A stretch of DNA of 64,000 nucleotides from an uncultured Pseudomonadales bacterium. GTDB lineage: Bacteria; Pseudomonadota; Gammaproteobacteria; Pseudomonadales; Cellvibrionaceae. Positions 18,597 through 26,618 of the stretch are shown piece by piece (the stretch's first letter is position 1; every line of letters starts with the position of its first letter). The translations under genes and the position numbers were made by a program. Location: positions 1 through 64,000 of the forward strand of contig CANLDL010000002.1 of NCBI GenBank assembly GCA_947489425.1, in the 5' to 3' direction. A model generated the notes under the pieces. The model had not been told where the DNA came from. It did not search any database and saw only the letters and a list, made by a program, of their open reading frames with translations.

Positions 18597-19358
18597 ATGG
18601 CAAGCTCGACGCTATCGGACGCAATCTCGCAGGCAACAACACTGATTACCCAAGCAGATGCCTCTCTATTGGAAATTATCTCACTATCTTTTCGGGTGAG
18701 TATATCGGCTGTTTTCTTTGCCGCTATTATTGGTATACCTGTCGCTATATTAATGGCGGTTTATCAGTTTCGTGGCCGTAAGCTATTACATATTATTGTG
18801 GATACACTAATGGCACTGCCACCCGTTGTAGTGGGCCTAGTTGTCTACCTTATACTCTCCAACAATGGGCCACTGGGTATTTGGGGTTTACTCTATACAC
18901 CTACCGCAATGATCATTGCACAAACCCTACTAATTACTCCCATTATTATTGCGTTAGCCTTGCCTGTATTTTCTAGCCACTGGCAAACCATTGGCGAGCA
19001 AATGTTATTGCTAGGCCTAAAGCGCAGGCATTGCTTTAGCGTACTGATTAGAGAGTCCAGCAATAGCTTAATCACCGTCGTACTCGCTGCTTTTGGCCGT
19101 GCCATTGCCGAGATAGGCGCTGTGATGATTGTAGGAGGTAATATAGAAAGCCATACGCGTGTAATGACGACAGCCATTGCGATGGAGACAAGGCAAGGCA
19201 ACTTAGCACTAGCATTGGCACTTGGCTTTGTTTTAATTTTATGTGCATTATTTATCAATGCATCGGCTCATGCGTGTAACTATTGGTATGGGAGAAAAAT
19301 CAACAAGCAACTGTTGCTCTCACTACCTAATCAATATGGTAAAAATAATGAGCAGTAA
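18597..19358 (+). CDS. tupB: Tungstate ABC transporter permease
   Basis: Inner-membrane permease of the TupABC tungstate importer: 253 residues, about five or six helices, with the binding-protein-dependent transport motif around EIGAVMIVGGNIESHTRVMTTAIAMETRQG, the TupB version of the EAA loop. It is first in a run tupB-tupC-tupA-moaB-moeA, so metal uptake and cofactor assembly are linked. No good ribosome-binding site precedes the ATG, so the start is slightly uncertain. Confidence 0.9.
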   Translation: MASSTLSDAISQATTLITQADASLLEIISLSFRVSISAVFFAAIIGIPVAILMAVYQFRGRKLLHIIVDTLMALPPVVVGLVVYLILSNNGPLGIWGLLYTPTAMIIAQTLLITPIIIALALPVFSSHWQTIGEQMLLLGLKRRHCFSVLIRESSNSLITVVLAAFGRAIAEIGAVMIVGGNIESHTRVMTTAIAMETRQGNLALALALGFVLILCALFINASAHACNYWYGRKINKQLLLSLPNQYGKNNEQ

Positions 19359-20058
19359 TGACTTTTTACCCATTAGCATCGAAGGTATTAATTTAACTAT
19401 CAATGCTAAAGCCTGCCTTCACGATATTAATTTACAAATTAACGACAATGGCATTACTGTTATTATGGGAAGTAACGGTTCGGGCAAAACCTTGCTACTC
19501 AAATTAATAGCAGGCGTTATAGCGCCAACCCAAGGGATTATTAACTGGCATAGGCAGCCACAACCACCTGAGTTAACCATGGTGCCAGCCAAAGCGGTTT
19601 TATTAAATAGAAGCGTTGGCGATAATATCGCCCTACCCCTTCACCATGCAAAAAATAAAGAAAGTACCCAAAATAAAAAAGGCGATATCGACAAAATAAT
19701 TAACGAGGCCTTGGCCTGGGCAGACATCGATTACTTGAAACATCGCCATGCTAAAAGCTTATCGACTGGCGAGCAACAACTGGTTGCATTAGCACGCGCT
19801 TGGGCGCTTAAACCCAATATATTATTACTTGATGAAATCACAGCAAACCTCGACCCTGTACGCACACAAAAGATGACTCGATTAGTGCAAGACCTCAGCC
19901 AATTTTGCAAGATTATCCTGACAACTCACAGTATAAAACAAGCCAAAGTACTGGCAAGCAATGTTTTGTTAATGGAACAAGGTAAAGTATTATTGCACGC
20001 TGGGAAGGATAGTTTTTTTGACTCCAATGAATTCCAACATTTTTTAGCACTACAGTAA
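19348..20058 (+). CDS. tupC: Tungstate ABC transporter ATPase
   Basis: ATPase partner of TupB. Walker A MGSNGSGKTLLL, signature SLSTGEQQLVALARAWAL, Walker B ILLLDEITANLD, and H-loop TTHS. The frame is open far upstream (19243) but that would overlap tupB by over 100 bp; the ATG at 19348 (MSSNDFLPISIEG) overlaps tupB by 11 bp and gives a normal ABC start, with 19336 as an alternative. The signature loop reads LSTGE rather than LSGGQ, as is frequent in this subfamily. Confidence 0.88.
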   Translation: MSSNDFLPISIEGINLTINAKACLHDINLQINDNGITVIMGSNGSGKTLLLKLIAGVIAPTQGIINWHRQPQPPELTMVPAKAVLLNRSVGDNIALPLHHAKNKESTQNKKGDIDKIINEALAWADIDYLKHRHAKSLSTGEQQLVALARAWALKPNILLLDEITANLDPVRTQKMTRLVQDLSQFCKIILTTHSIKQAKVLASNVLLMEQGKVLLHAGKDSFFDSNEFQHFLALQ

Positions 20059-20077
20059 ATACTCCAGCAGTTACCTT

Positions 20078-20893
20078 ATGGCGCATTTTAAAAAAACTTT
20101 ATTACTTATTGCCCTTATTGGCACTCTCGTTGCCTGCAATGACAATAGCAATGATAAGAGTGACAACAAAAATCAAGTATTAGTGATTGGAGTAACAACC
20201 ACATTAGAAGACTCTGGTTTACTCAGCCGGCTAGTTAGTGCTTTTCAAAACACCCACAACATTACCGTTAAACCCGTTGTTGCTGGTAGTGGGCAAATAC
20301 ATAAACTCTTAAGTCTTGGAGATATAAGCCTTGCTATTACCCATGACCCTCAAGGCGAAAAGGCACTTATTAAAAACGGCATCATCGATAACCGTATCGC
20401 CTTAACACAAAACGACTTTATTATTATCGGCCCCCAAAATGACCCGGCCAATATTAAAAGTGCTTTAGCTCCGAGTGAAGCACTACAAAAAATTGTTAAC
20501 GCCAATACATTGTTTGTATCACGAGGCGATAATAGTGGCACCCACCAAATGGAAAAAACATGGTGGCAAACAATCAATAAAACGCCCAGCAAGCAGTATT
20601 ACCTAAAAACAGGCACAGGGATGGGCTCTACACTTAATGTTGCCGCAGAGCGAGGCGCATATACCTTTGTTGATCGTGCGACTTGGCTTGCCTTTAACAA
20701 CAAACAAAACCTAAACATACTATTTGAAGACAGCAAACGCCTACCTAACACCTATAGCTTACTGATAAAAAGCGATGCACTCGTACAGGAACAAGTTATA
20801 CTATGGCGAGACTGGATTAGTACGGGCGAAGGACATCGCATTATTCTCAACCACCGTATTGATAGTCAACCACTCTTTTTTAAGGTCCCGTGA
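20078..20893 (+). CDS. tupA: Tungstate-binding lipoprotein
   Basis: Substrate-binding protein of the Tup importer. Lipoprotein signal with lipobox LVAC (Cys about residue 19). The mature protein begins with VIGVTTTLEDSGLLSRLVSAF, the TupA variant of the T-T-S-T-x-D-S-G-L-L motif that contacts the oxyanion, and has FVSRGDNSGTH in the middle. The family binds tungstate with very high affinity over molybdate, but molybdate use cannot be excluded from sequence. It follows tupC by 19 bp. Confidence 0.92.
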   Translation: MAHFKKTLLLIALIGTLVACNDNSNDKSDNKNQVLVIGVTTTLEDSGLLSRLVSAFQNTHNITVKPVVAGSGQIHKLLSLGDISLAITHDPQGEKALIKNGIIDNRIALTQNDFIIIGPQNDPANIKSALAPSEALQKIVNANTLFVSRGDNSGTHQMEKTWWQTINKTPSKQYYLKTGTGMGSTLNVAAERGAYTFVDRATWLAFNNKQNLNILFEDSKRLPNTYSLLIKSDALVQEQVILWRDWISTGEGHRIILNHRIDSQPLFFKVP

Positions 20894-20976
20894 ATATAGG
20901 TCCTTAAATATAAGTACTATGAATCAATCTAAGTGCCGTAAATCTGAGCACCTTAAACATAAAGTACCGTGAACGC
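20883..20976 (+). repeat. Six degenerate ~15-bp tandem repeats
   Basis: Between tupA and moaB, and running over the last codons of tupA, units such as AGGTCCCGTGAATAT, AGGTCCTTAAATATA, AGTACTATGAATCA, AAGTGCCGTAAATCTG, AGCACCTTAAACATA and AAGTACCGTGAACG succeed each other. The consensus is roughly A-R-G-T-R-C-C-K-T-R-A-A-T. The last unit overlaps the moaB start region. Confidence 0.65.
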
Positions 20977-20977
20977 T

Positions 20978-21487
20978 ATGACAAATACCCCTCTAAATAT
21001 TGCTGTTTTAACCATATCTGATACTCGCACTCAAGCTAACGACACCTCTGGTGACTTACTCGCTAACAGTGCTATCGAAGCGAATCATAAGATCGTCGAA
21101 CGTGCCATCGTAAAGGATGATATTTATCAAATTCGTGCGACTATTTCGCAATGGGTTGCCGACACTAATATACAAGTTATTATTTGCACGGGTGGAACAG
21201 GGTTTTCGGGCCGCGATAGCACACCAGAGGCAGTCACCCCATTATTTGATAAAACGATCGATGGTTTTGGTGAGCTGTTTAGACAAATATCCTACGACGA
21301 GATTGGCAGTTCAACAATCCAGTCACGTTGTGTCGGTGGACTTGCCAATTACACTTTAATCTTTTGCCTACCAGGTTCTAACAATGCCTGTAAAACAGGT
21401 TGGCAAAAAATATTAAAAGAGCAGCTCGATAACACTCACAAACCTTGTAACTATGTTGGCTTGCTTGAGAAAAAATACCAAGCCTAA
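20978..21487 (+). CDS. moaB: Molybdenum cofactor biosynthesis protein B
   Basis: MoaB/Mog-family protein that adenylylates molybdopterin (or supports that step) before metal insertion. Family motifs: LTISDTRT near the N-terminus, ICTGGTGFSGRDSTPEAV in the centre, FCLPGSNNACKTGW near the end. A GTG at 20969 is in frame, but the ATG at 20978 gives the usual MTNTPLNIAVL start. It lies between tupA and moeA on the same strand. Confidence 0.93.
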   Translation: MTNTPLNIAVLTISDTRTQANDTSGDLLANSAIEANHKIVERAIVKDDIYQIRATISQWVADTNIQVIICTGGTGFSGRDSTPEAVTPLFDKTIDGFGELFRQISYDEIGSSTIQSRCVGGLANYTLIFCLPGSNNACKTGWQKILKEQLDNTHKPCNYVGLLEKKYQA

Positions 21488-21548
21488 GCCGCGGCGTTTT
21501 TATTTAAATCGTAGATTACTTTTCAATACAAAGGGCACATAACACTCT

Positions 21549-22754
21549 ATGTTATCTATAAACGATGCGCTTAATCAGGTGCTTCAACAAGCAAAAAAAA
21601 TACGTGACAAAAGAGAACCTATTGCTGATACCGTCCCTCTCGAGGAGGCACTAGGTTTAACACTTGCCTGCGATCAAATTTCTAGCATAGATGTACCCCC
21701 TGCTGACAACAGCGCGATGGATGGTTATGCCATTAATACCCAGGTGCTTGATGATAGCCCGACTAAAATGCCCATTAGCCAGACTATCGCAGCCGGCAGC
21801 GTAACTGAGCCGCTTGTAGAAGGGAGTGCTGCACGTATTTTAACAGGGGCAGAAATCCCCAAAAATGCCAATGCAGTGGTTATGCAAGAGCAATGTGAAT
21901 TGGAAGATGGCTATGTTGTTGTACCTGCAAATATTCCGCCCCAAAATAATATCCGACAACAGGGACAAGATATTAAAACTGGCGATTGCATTCTGCAACA
22001 AGGCCACAGATTGCGCCCACAAGACATCGGCCTACTCGCCTCTATTGGTATTGCTAAGGTCTCGGTTTACCGACCATTAACCGTTGCTATTTTATCGACG
22101 GGCGACGAGCTGGTTGAGCCCGGCAATACACTGTCGACAGGTAAAATTTTTAACTCCAACCGTTACTTACTGAAAGGCTTTTTACAAAAGCTAAATTTTA
22201 ATATACTCGACTTGGGTGTTATAGAAGATACATTAGCCGCTACAAAAGCAAGCCTACAAAAAGCTGCTGCCTCTGCCGATTGTATTATCTCAACTGGCGG
22301 CGTCTCAGTTGGCGATGAAGATCATGTAAAAAATGCAGTGACTGAACTTGGCACTCTCGATGTATGGCGCATTGCACTTAAACCCGGAAAACCATTAGCC
22401 TTTGGGACCATTGATAACACACCATTTTTTGGCTTACCCGGCAACCCTGTATCGACCTTTGTTACTTTTTTATTATTTGTGAAACCTTTTTTATCGCTAC
22501 AACAAGGGCAAAAACATATTACGCCTAGAGCCATGTATGTAACGGCGAATTTTAGTAATAAGGCCAACCCCAAGCGTCAAGAATATATCCGCGTCAGATT
22601 TAATAATGGTGGACTGGAGTTATTCCCAAACCAAAGCTCTGGGGTGCTCTCTTCTGTAGTTCAAGCCGACGGCCTTGGAGTTATCCCTATTGGGCAAACA
22701 ATTAGTCCTGGTGATAAAATCGAATATATTCCTTTCGATGAATTTTATCGCTAA
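21549..22754 (+). CDS. moeA: Molybdopterin molybdenumtransferase
   Basis: Inserts molybdate (or tungstate) into adenylylated molybdopterin. A 401-residue MoeA: N-terminal domain with DNSAMDGYAIN, a middle MPT-binding domain with ILSTGDELVEPG and STGGVSVGDEDHVK, GLPGNPVSTFVTF, and a C-terminal domain IV. Placement directly after tupBCA and moaB suggests that this copy serves a tungsten- or molybdenum-dependent enzyme encoded elsewhere. Confidence 0.96.
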   Translation: MLSINDALNQVLQQAKKIRDKREPIADTVPLEEALGLTLACDQISSIDVPPADNSAMDGYAINTQVLDDSPTKMPISQTIAAGSVTEPLVEGSAARILTGAEIPKNANAVVMQEQCELEDGYVVVPANIPPQNNIRQQGQDIKTGDCILQQGHRLRPQDIGLLASIGIAKVSVYRPLTVAILSTGDELVEPGNTLSTGKIFNSNRYLLKGFLQKLNFNILDLGVIEDTLAATKASLQKAAASADCIISTGGVSVGDEDHVKNAVTELGTLDVWRIALKPGKPLAFGTIDNTPFFGLPGNPVSTFVTFLLFVKPFLSLQQGQKHITPRAMYVTANFSNKANPKRQEYIRVRFNNGGLELFPNQSSGVLSSVVQADGLGVIPIGQTISPGDKIEYIPFDEFYR

Positions 22755-22810
22755 CGATTTTTATACATAGAACAATAGAAGTTGAATGATTTAATGTAGG
22801 AATTTTTATA

Positions 22811-23119
22811 ATGAGTGTAGATAAAAAAACTGAGATTGAAGCCGCTGTATTTCGTAAATTTGTTAAGCATTTAGATAACAATAAAGACGTACAAAATATC
22901 GACCTAATGAACCTTGCAGATTTTTGCCGCAATTGCCTAAGCAAATGGTATAAAGCCGAGGCCGAGTCTCGTGGTGAAGAAATAGATATGGAGACATCTA
23001 GAGAAATTATTTACGGCATGCCCTATAGCGAATGGAAAGAAAAACATCAGCTACCGGCAACACCTGAGCAAATGGCTATTTTTGAGAAAAAACAACAACA
23101 AAAGCAAAGCCAGCAATAG
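22811..23119 (+). CDS. DUF1244 family protein
   Basis: A small 102-residue cytoplasmic protein of the DUF1244 family; function unknown. Family features seen: AAVFRKFVKHLDN, DLMNLADFCRNCLSKWYKAEAE, a Cys pair (CRNC), and the end IIYGMPYSEWKEKHQLPA. It ends in a Gln/Lys tail. RBS AGGAA lies 7 bp before the ATG. It is co-oriented with the Moco genes, which may be chance since it stands alone in many genomes. Confidence 0.9.
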   Translation: MSVDKKTEIEAAVFRKFVKHLDNNKDVQNIDLMNLADFCRNCLSKWYKAEAESRGEEIDMETSREIIYGMPYSEWKEKHQLPATPEQMAIFEKKQQQKQSQQ

Positions 23120-23174
23120 TTATTTTAAAGTATAAATGTAACTCACAGTTATTGAACAATAGTATGGACAAACG

Positions 23175-24023
23175 ATGACGATTAAAATCAGTAAACTATT
23201 TTTGTTCCCGGTTAAATCATTACGCGGCATTGCTATTAATCAAGCCGAACTGACAGAAACTGGTTTTAAATGGGATCGACATTGGATGATTGTAAAACCC
23301 GATGGTGGTTTTATTAGCCAGCGTGGGCGACCTCAAATGGTGCTGATCCATACTCAAATAACCGAAGATGCCCTTATTCTATCCAAAGAAGGGATGGATA
23401 ATCTTATCATTCCTTTAAATGATAAAAATAAATCAAATGACTTACCGCTTATAGACGTAAAAATCTGGAGAGATCAGTGCAAAGCTATTGATGAAGGTGA
23501 AACAGCAAGCCAATGGATAACTAAGGCTATTGATTCCCCCAAAACACTTCGACTAGTGCGTATGGCTAATGGACATAATCGGCCTCAAAGCGAACCAGAC
23601 TTACTTGGTGAAAAGACTCATACCTTATTTACCGACGCAGCACCCATCTTGATTTGTAATAGCGCATCTCTCGACACATTAAATCACTCCCTTAGCAAAC
23701 ATGAAATTAATCCAGTCCCCATAGAAAACTTTCGCCCAAACATTGTCATCGAAGGAATAAGCGCCTTTGAAGAACACAACATTAGCGGCTTAAAACATGA
23801 AAGCTACGAACTAAAGCATTGCTACCCTTGCCAGCGCTGTGTTGTACCTACTATTAATATAGATACCGCTACAAGGCATCCAAAGCAAGAGCCATTTAGC
23901 TTACTCGCCGCTTTAAATTCAATGCCCGAGAACAAAAAAGTACCCGCCTTTGGCGAAAATGCGATTGTGCAAAAAGGCCTAGGTAAAAGTATATATATTG
24001 GCGATGAGTTAAAAGCTTTATAA
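23175..24023 (+). CDS. MOSC domain protein (YcbX-like)
   Basis: A 282-residue protein with MOSC_N beta-barrel (residues 1-115: KISKLFLFPVKSLRGI, GFKWDRHWMIVKPDG) and C-terminal MOSC domain (about 130-280: FRPNIVIEG, CYPCQRCVVPTI). The MOSC fold holds molybdenum cofactor for sulfur or substrate transfer; E. coli YcbX members detoxify N-hydroxylated compounds. It lacks the 2Fe-2S ferredoxin domain of full-length YcbX. The Cys in CYPCQRC is the expected Mo ligand region. Location after moeA fits a Mo-dependent enzyme. Confidence 0.9.
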   Translation: MTIKISKLFLFPVKSLRGIAINQAELTETGFKWDRHWMIVKPDGGFISQRGRPQMVLIHTQITEDALILSKEGMDNLIIPLNDKNKSNDLPLIDVKIWRDQCKAIDEGETASQWITKAIDSPKTLRLVRMANGHNRPQSEPDLLGEKTHTLFTDAAPILICNSASLDTLNHSLSKHEINPVPIENFRPNIVIEGISAFEEHNISGLKHESYELKHCYPCQRCVVPTINIDTATRHPKQEPFSLLAALNSMPENKKVPAFGENAIVQKGLGKSIYIGDELKAL

Positions 24024-24071
24024 CTTTTTAAAAGCGCTATAAAGCCAATAAGGAAAATACGATAGAAAAAC

Positions 24072-24422
24072 ATGAACAACAAACAATCAATGAAAGCTGT
24101 TTTCTTTTCAGGGTTAATTTTTCCTGGTTTTGGGCAATTTTATTTAAAAACATATATCAGAGGTTTATTGTTTAGCATTGTTGCCAGCATTGGCTTTTAT
24201 ATTATTATGAGTGCCACATGGGAGCTTATGTTTGAAATAGCGAATGATATAGGAGAAGGTAAGCAGCGACTAGATTTTAACAGCATAATGCTAGTGGTTA
24301 AGGAATCTTTAAAGATTTACCAAGAGCCTACTATTTTTATGGCAAAAATTGCATTTATTGCTAGCTGGTTAATTAGCACTCTCGATGCATACCTCACTAC
24401 AAAGAAATTACAAAAAGTATAA
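24072..24422 (+). CDS. Small membrane protein
   Basis: Unrecognised 116-residue protein with three hydrophobic stretches (about residues 8-24, 29-47, 88-106); the first is AVFFSGLIFPGFGQFYL, with the G-x-G-Q-F-Y-L pattern seen in TM2-like and DUF5683-like small membrane proteins. It is convergent with the next gene (6-bp gap). It may be the last gene of the Moco run, but nothing ties it functionally. Confidence 0.7.
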   Translation: MNNKQSMKAVFFSGLIFPGFGQFYLKTYIRGLLFSIVASIGFYIIMSATWELMFEIANDIGEGKQRLDFNSIMLVVKESLKIYQEPTIFMAKIAFIASWLISTLDAYLTTKKLQKV

Positions 24423-24428
24423 ACTACC

Positions 24429-25361
24429 TTATTCACTACGATTTACTTTGATCCATATTGACTCGTCAGTACCTGCTCTTTTTTGTGTACTGTAAACTTT
24501 TTTATTGTTTTTCAATGCTGGCCTAAATGCCGTTACCTTCTTACCCGACAATTGTAGCCACTCATCTAAAGCGATACGTTGCTGGGACATAACATGGGTT
24601 TGCAGCGACAGTACCCGCTCCTGCTGTTGACTGCTGTTGCCATCCACTCCACCGCCTATACGGCCACTGACACGGCCATTAACACCGTTGTCAGGGTTAT
24701 CTAATGAGCTGGGGATACTGTAGCGCAAATAAACATTCTTCTTTTGTTTCGCTAGTTTTTTATCCCGCCTGCCATCCGACAATAGCGAAGCCTCAACAAA
24801 TAGGCTATTTTCTAGCGTGACAATTTCACTTCGCTGAAAAACAGCATCACCTTGGCGGTCAGATAAATCGACCCCCGTAGGGTCAGTTGGATCTATAGGT
24901 GCTACTGCACCAAAGTTAGCATTAAAGCGAGAACTAAAGGACTCTATAGGTACCACCAGTAGTTTCTTCTCACTAATGACTAAACGTTGCCCGCTTGCTA
25001 CCACAACAGTCTCTAAGCGGTTGTTGTCTCGCGTTGTTCCCCAGCGCTTTACTCCTCTATTGTCTTTTAACAAATTAGGGTCTACTCCACGGTAAATAGA
25101 AAGCAACAAAGAAGGCATCTCCACATCGAGTGTTTTAATAATTTTCTTTAGCTGATGTAAAGTGGACTTCTCGCCATATAGAATTAAATTATTACCATCG
25201 GCAATGATTTTTATATCGTCACCCACCAGCTCAGACAAGGTAGATTTAAGGCTACTTGCACTACGATTTTTTAATGGGATATTAATGACGTCTGCAGCAG
25301 TAGTCACTTGGGCTAGTGCGATAAAAATTAGCAGAGTTAATAACTTGATGGATTTTTTCAT
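24429..25361 (-). CDS. Exported secretin N-domain-like protein
   Basis: A 310-residue exported protein: signal peptide (MKKSIKLLTLLIFIALAQVTTA), then a secretin/TonB short N-domain-like region (about 22-95: IPLKNRSASSLKSTLSELVGDDIKIIADGNNLILYG, LKKIIKTLDV). The rest is beta-rich, with a polar linker (about 225-245, GVNGRVSGRIGGGVDG). No secretin pore domain is present, so it is not a channel. A stand-alone N-domain protein could be an accessory of a pilus or type II system; none is encoded nearby. The open frame starts two codons earlier at 25367. Confidence 0.75.
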   Translation of the reverse strand: MKKSIKLLTLLIFIALAQVTTAADVINIPLKNRSASSLKSTLSELVGDDIKIIADGNNLILYGEKSTLHQLKKIIKTLDVEMPSLLLSIYRGVDPNLLKDNRGVKRWGTTRDNNRLETVVVASGQRLVISEKKLLVVPIESFSSRFNANFGAVAPIDPTDPTGVDLSDRQGDAVFQRSEIVTLENSLFVEASLLSDGRRDKKLAKQKKNVYLRYSIPSSLDNPDNGVNGRVSGRIGGGVDGNSSQQQERVLSLQTHVMSQQRIALDEWLQLSGKKVTAFRPALKNNKKVYSTQKRAGTDESIWIKVNRSE

Positions 25362-25560
25362 TAACAACCTAACTTAGATAAGTATTTTGTTTATATAAAC
25401 AACAAGCGCCTCAACGCTTCAGAGATACCCTTAAGACGTCAATTATTTGCTGTCAAAGTATTGATCCTTTCAAACAAGCAATTGTTATACCGACTAAAGA
25501 CTCTCATCTACCACTTAAGTCGACAGTTGGTTGTTAAAGCAAGTAATGTTAAAATATTCA

Positions 25561-25874
25561 AGGAACCTCTGACTAATCTCGAATGATTTCTGCGTGAGTC
25601 TAAAATGTGCTTAGGCAAGGCGTACTTTGCAGCTAATGGCCGTAGTCCTTAGCAAGAAAGTACAACGCAGCATAAGTACATTTTAGCCACGCCCTGCGGG
25701 GCTTGCAGGCGTTACCGATCTCTGTGTTACCTGCACGGATGCAGGTAAGGAGCGAGAGCGGGATGCGTTAAGCTTTGACTCTTTTTGTAAGGTCTAGACA
25801 TTACTGCAAAGAGTCGCCTTGATCTCAGCAACGCCTGTGAGCCAGAAGTTATCCGAGGTTAATCAGAGATTCCT
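25561..25874. mobile_element. 314-bp MITE-like element with terminal inverted repeats
   Basis: Left end AGGAACCTCTGACTAATCTC and right end (reverse complement) AGGAATCTCTGATTAACCTC match at 17 of 20 positions, the differences being transitions. The inside has no ORF but many nested inverted repeats: CTAAAATGTGCTTA/TAAGTACATTTTAG, a TTACCTGCA-CGGA-TGCAGGTAA hairpin, GACTCTTT/AAAGAGTC, and GGCTTGCAGGCGTT/AACGCCTGTGAGCC. It is richer in GC than the flanks. No clear target duplication could be read. It fills the gap 25368-25909 and ends 36 bp before the ATG of the response regulator. Confidence 0.7.
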
Positions 25875-25909
25875 AAAATAATTTGATAAAAATAAGACTG
25901 AGCCTACCC

Positions 25910-26557
25910 ATGTATCACTTCCATATAGCCGATGATCATCCTCTGTTTCGCAACGCCCTTTTAGAAGTTATTAACCAGAATTTTGAAAACAGCACAATTA
26001 GTGAATCTTCGGATCTTGAAAATACACTCAGCGCCCTTACAGACAACCCCGAGATTGACTTATTGCTGCTAGATTTAAACATGCCAGGTAGTCAGGATTT
26101 ATACGGCCTTATTACAGTAAGAGAGAAGTTTCCAACAATACCCATTGCAGTTATTTCGGCCAATGAGAATGCCTCAATTATTAACCGTGCTATTGGCCAT
26201 GGGGCAAGTGGTTATATACCTAAATCATCCTCTGTAAGTACCTTATACGAAGCCATAAAAACCGTAACCGATGGCGAGCGCTGGTTACCACCACAAATTC
26301 CTTTCCATGCATCGCCCATTACAGAAGAAGAAAAAACCCTAGCCGCTAAAATTGCGACCCTAACACCACAGCAATATCGCGTGCTTTGCTATTTGCGCGA
26401 AGGCTGGCTCAATAAACAAATAGGGTTTGAGTTGGGTGTGACAGAAGCTACCATCAAAGCGCATATTACGGCTATTTTCCGCAAACTGGGTGTGAGTAAC
26501 CGTACTCAAGCGGTGATTATGCTGTCGCATCTTGCCATCGATAAAGACCATATCTGA
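25910..26557 (+). CDS. LuxR-type response regulator, CrbR/ErdR-like
   Basis: A 215-residue NarL/FixJ response regulator: receiver domain with DD at 8-9 and phospho-Asp D55 (LLLLDLNMPG), then a LuxR helix-turn-helix (LTPQQYRVLCYLREGWLNKQIGFELGVTEATIKAHITAIFRKLGVSNRTQA). It converges on the solute-symporter kinase. The pairing resembles Vibrio CrbS/CrbR and Pseudomonas MxtR/ErdR, which control acetyl-CoA synthetase and acetate use. The frame is open from a TTG at 25883; the ATG is chosen because it starts directly at the receiver fold. Confidence 0.88.
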   Translation: MYHFHIADDHPLFRNALLEVINQNFENSTISESSDLENTLSALTDNPEIDLLLLDLNMPGSQDLYGLITVREKFPTIPIAVISANENASIINRAIGHGASGYIPKSSSVSTLYEAIKTVTDGERWLPPQIPFHASPITEEEKTLAAKIATLTPQQYRVLCYLREGWLNKQIGFELGVTEATIKAHITAIFRKLGVSNRTQAVIMLSHLAIDKDHI

Positions 26558-26618
26558 TCCTAAAGCACAGACCTTAGCACTCATGTAGACTACTCTTATT
26601 TAGAGAAGTACAGGCTTA

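Noticed and set aside
19243..19347. Upstream extension of tupC
   Set aside because: It would overlap tupB by 116 bp and adds residues not typical of ABC ATPases.
25561..25874. CRISPR array or tRNA/rRNA in the repeat-rich gap
   Set aside because: The repeats are inverted, not regularly spaced direct repeats, and no cloverleaf or spacer pattern is seen.
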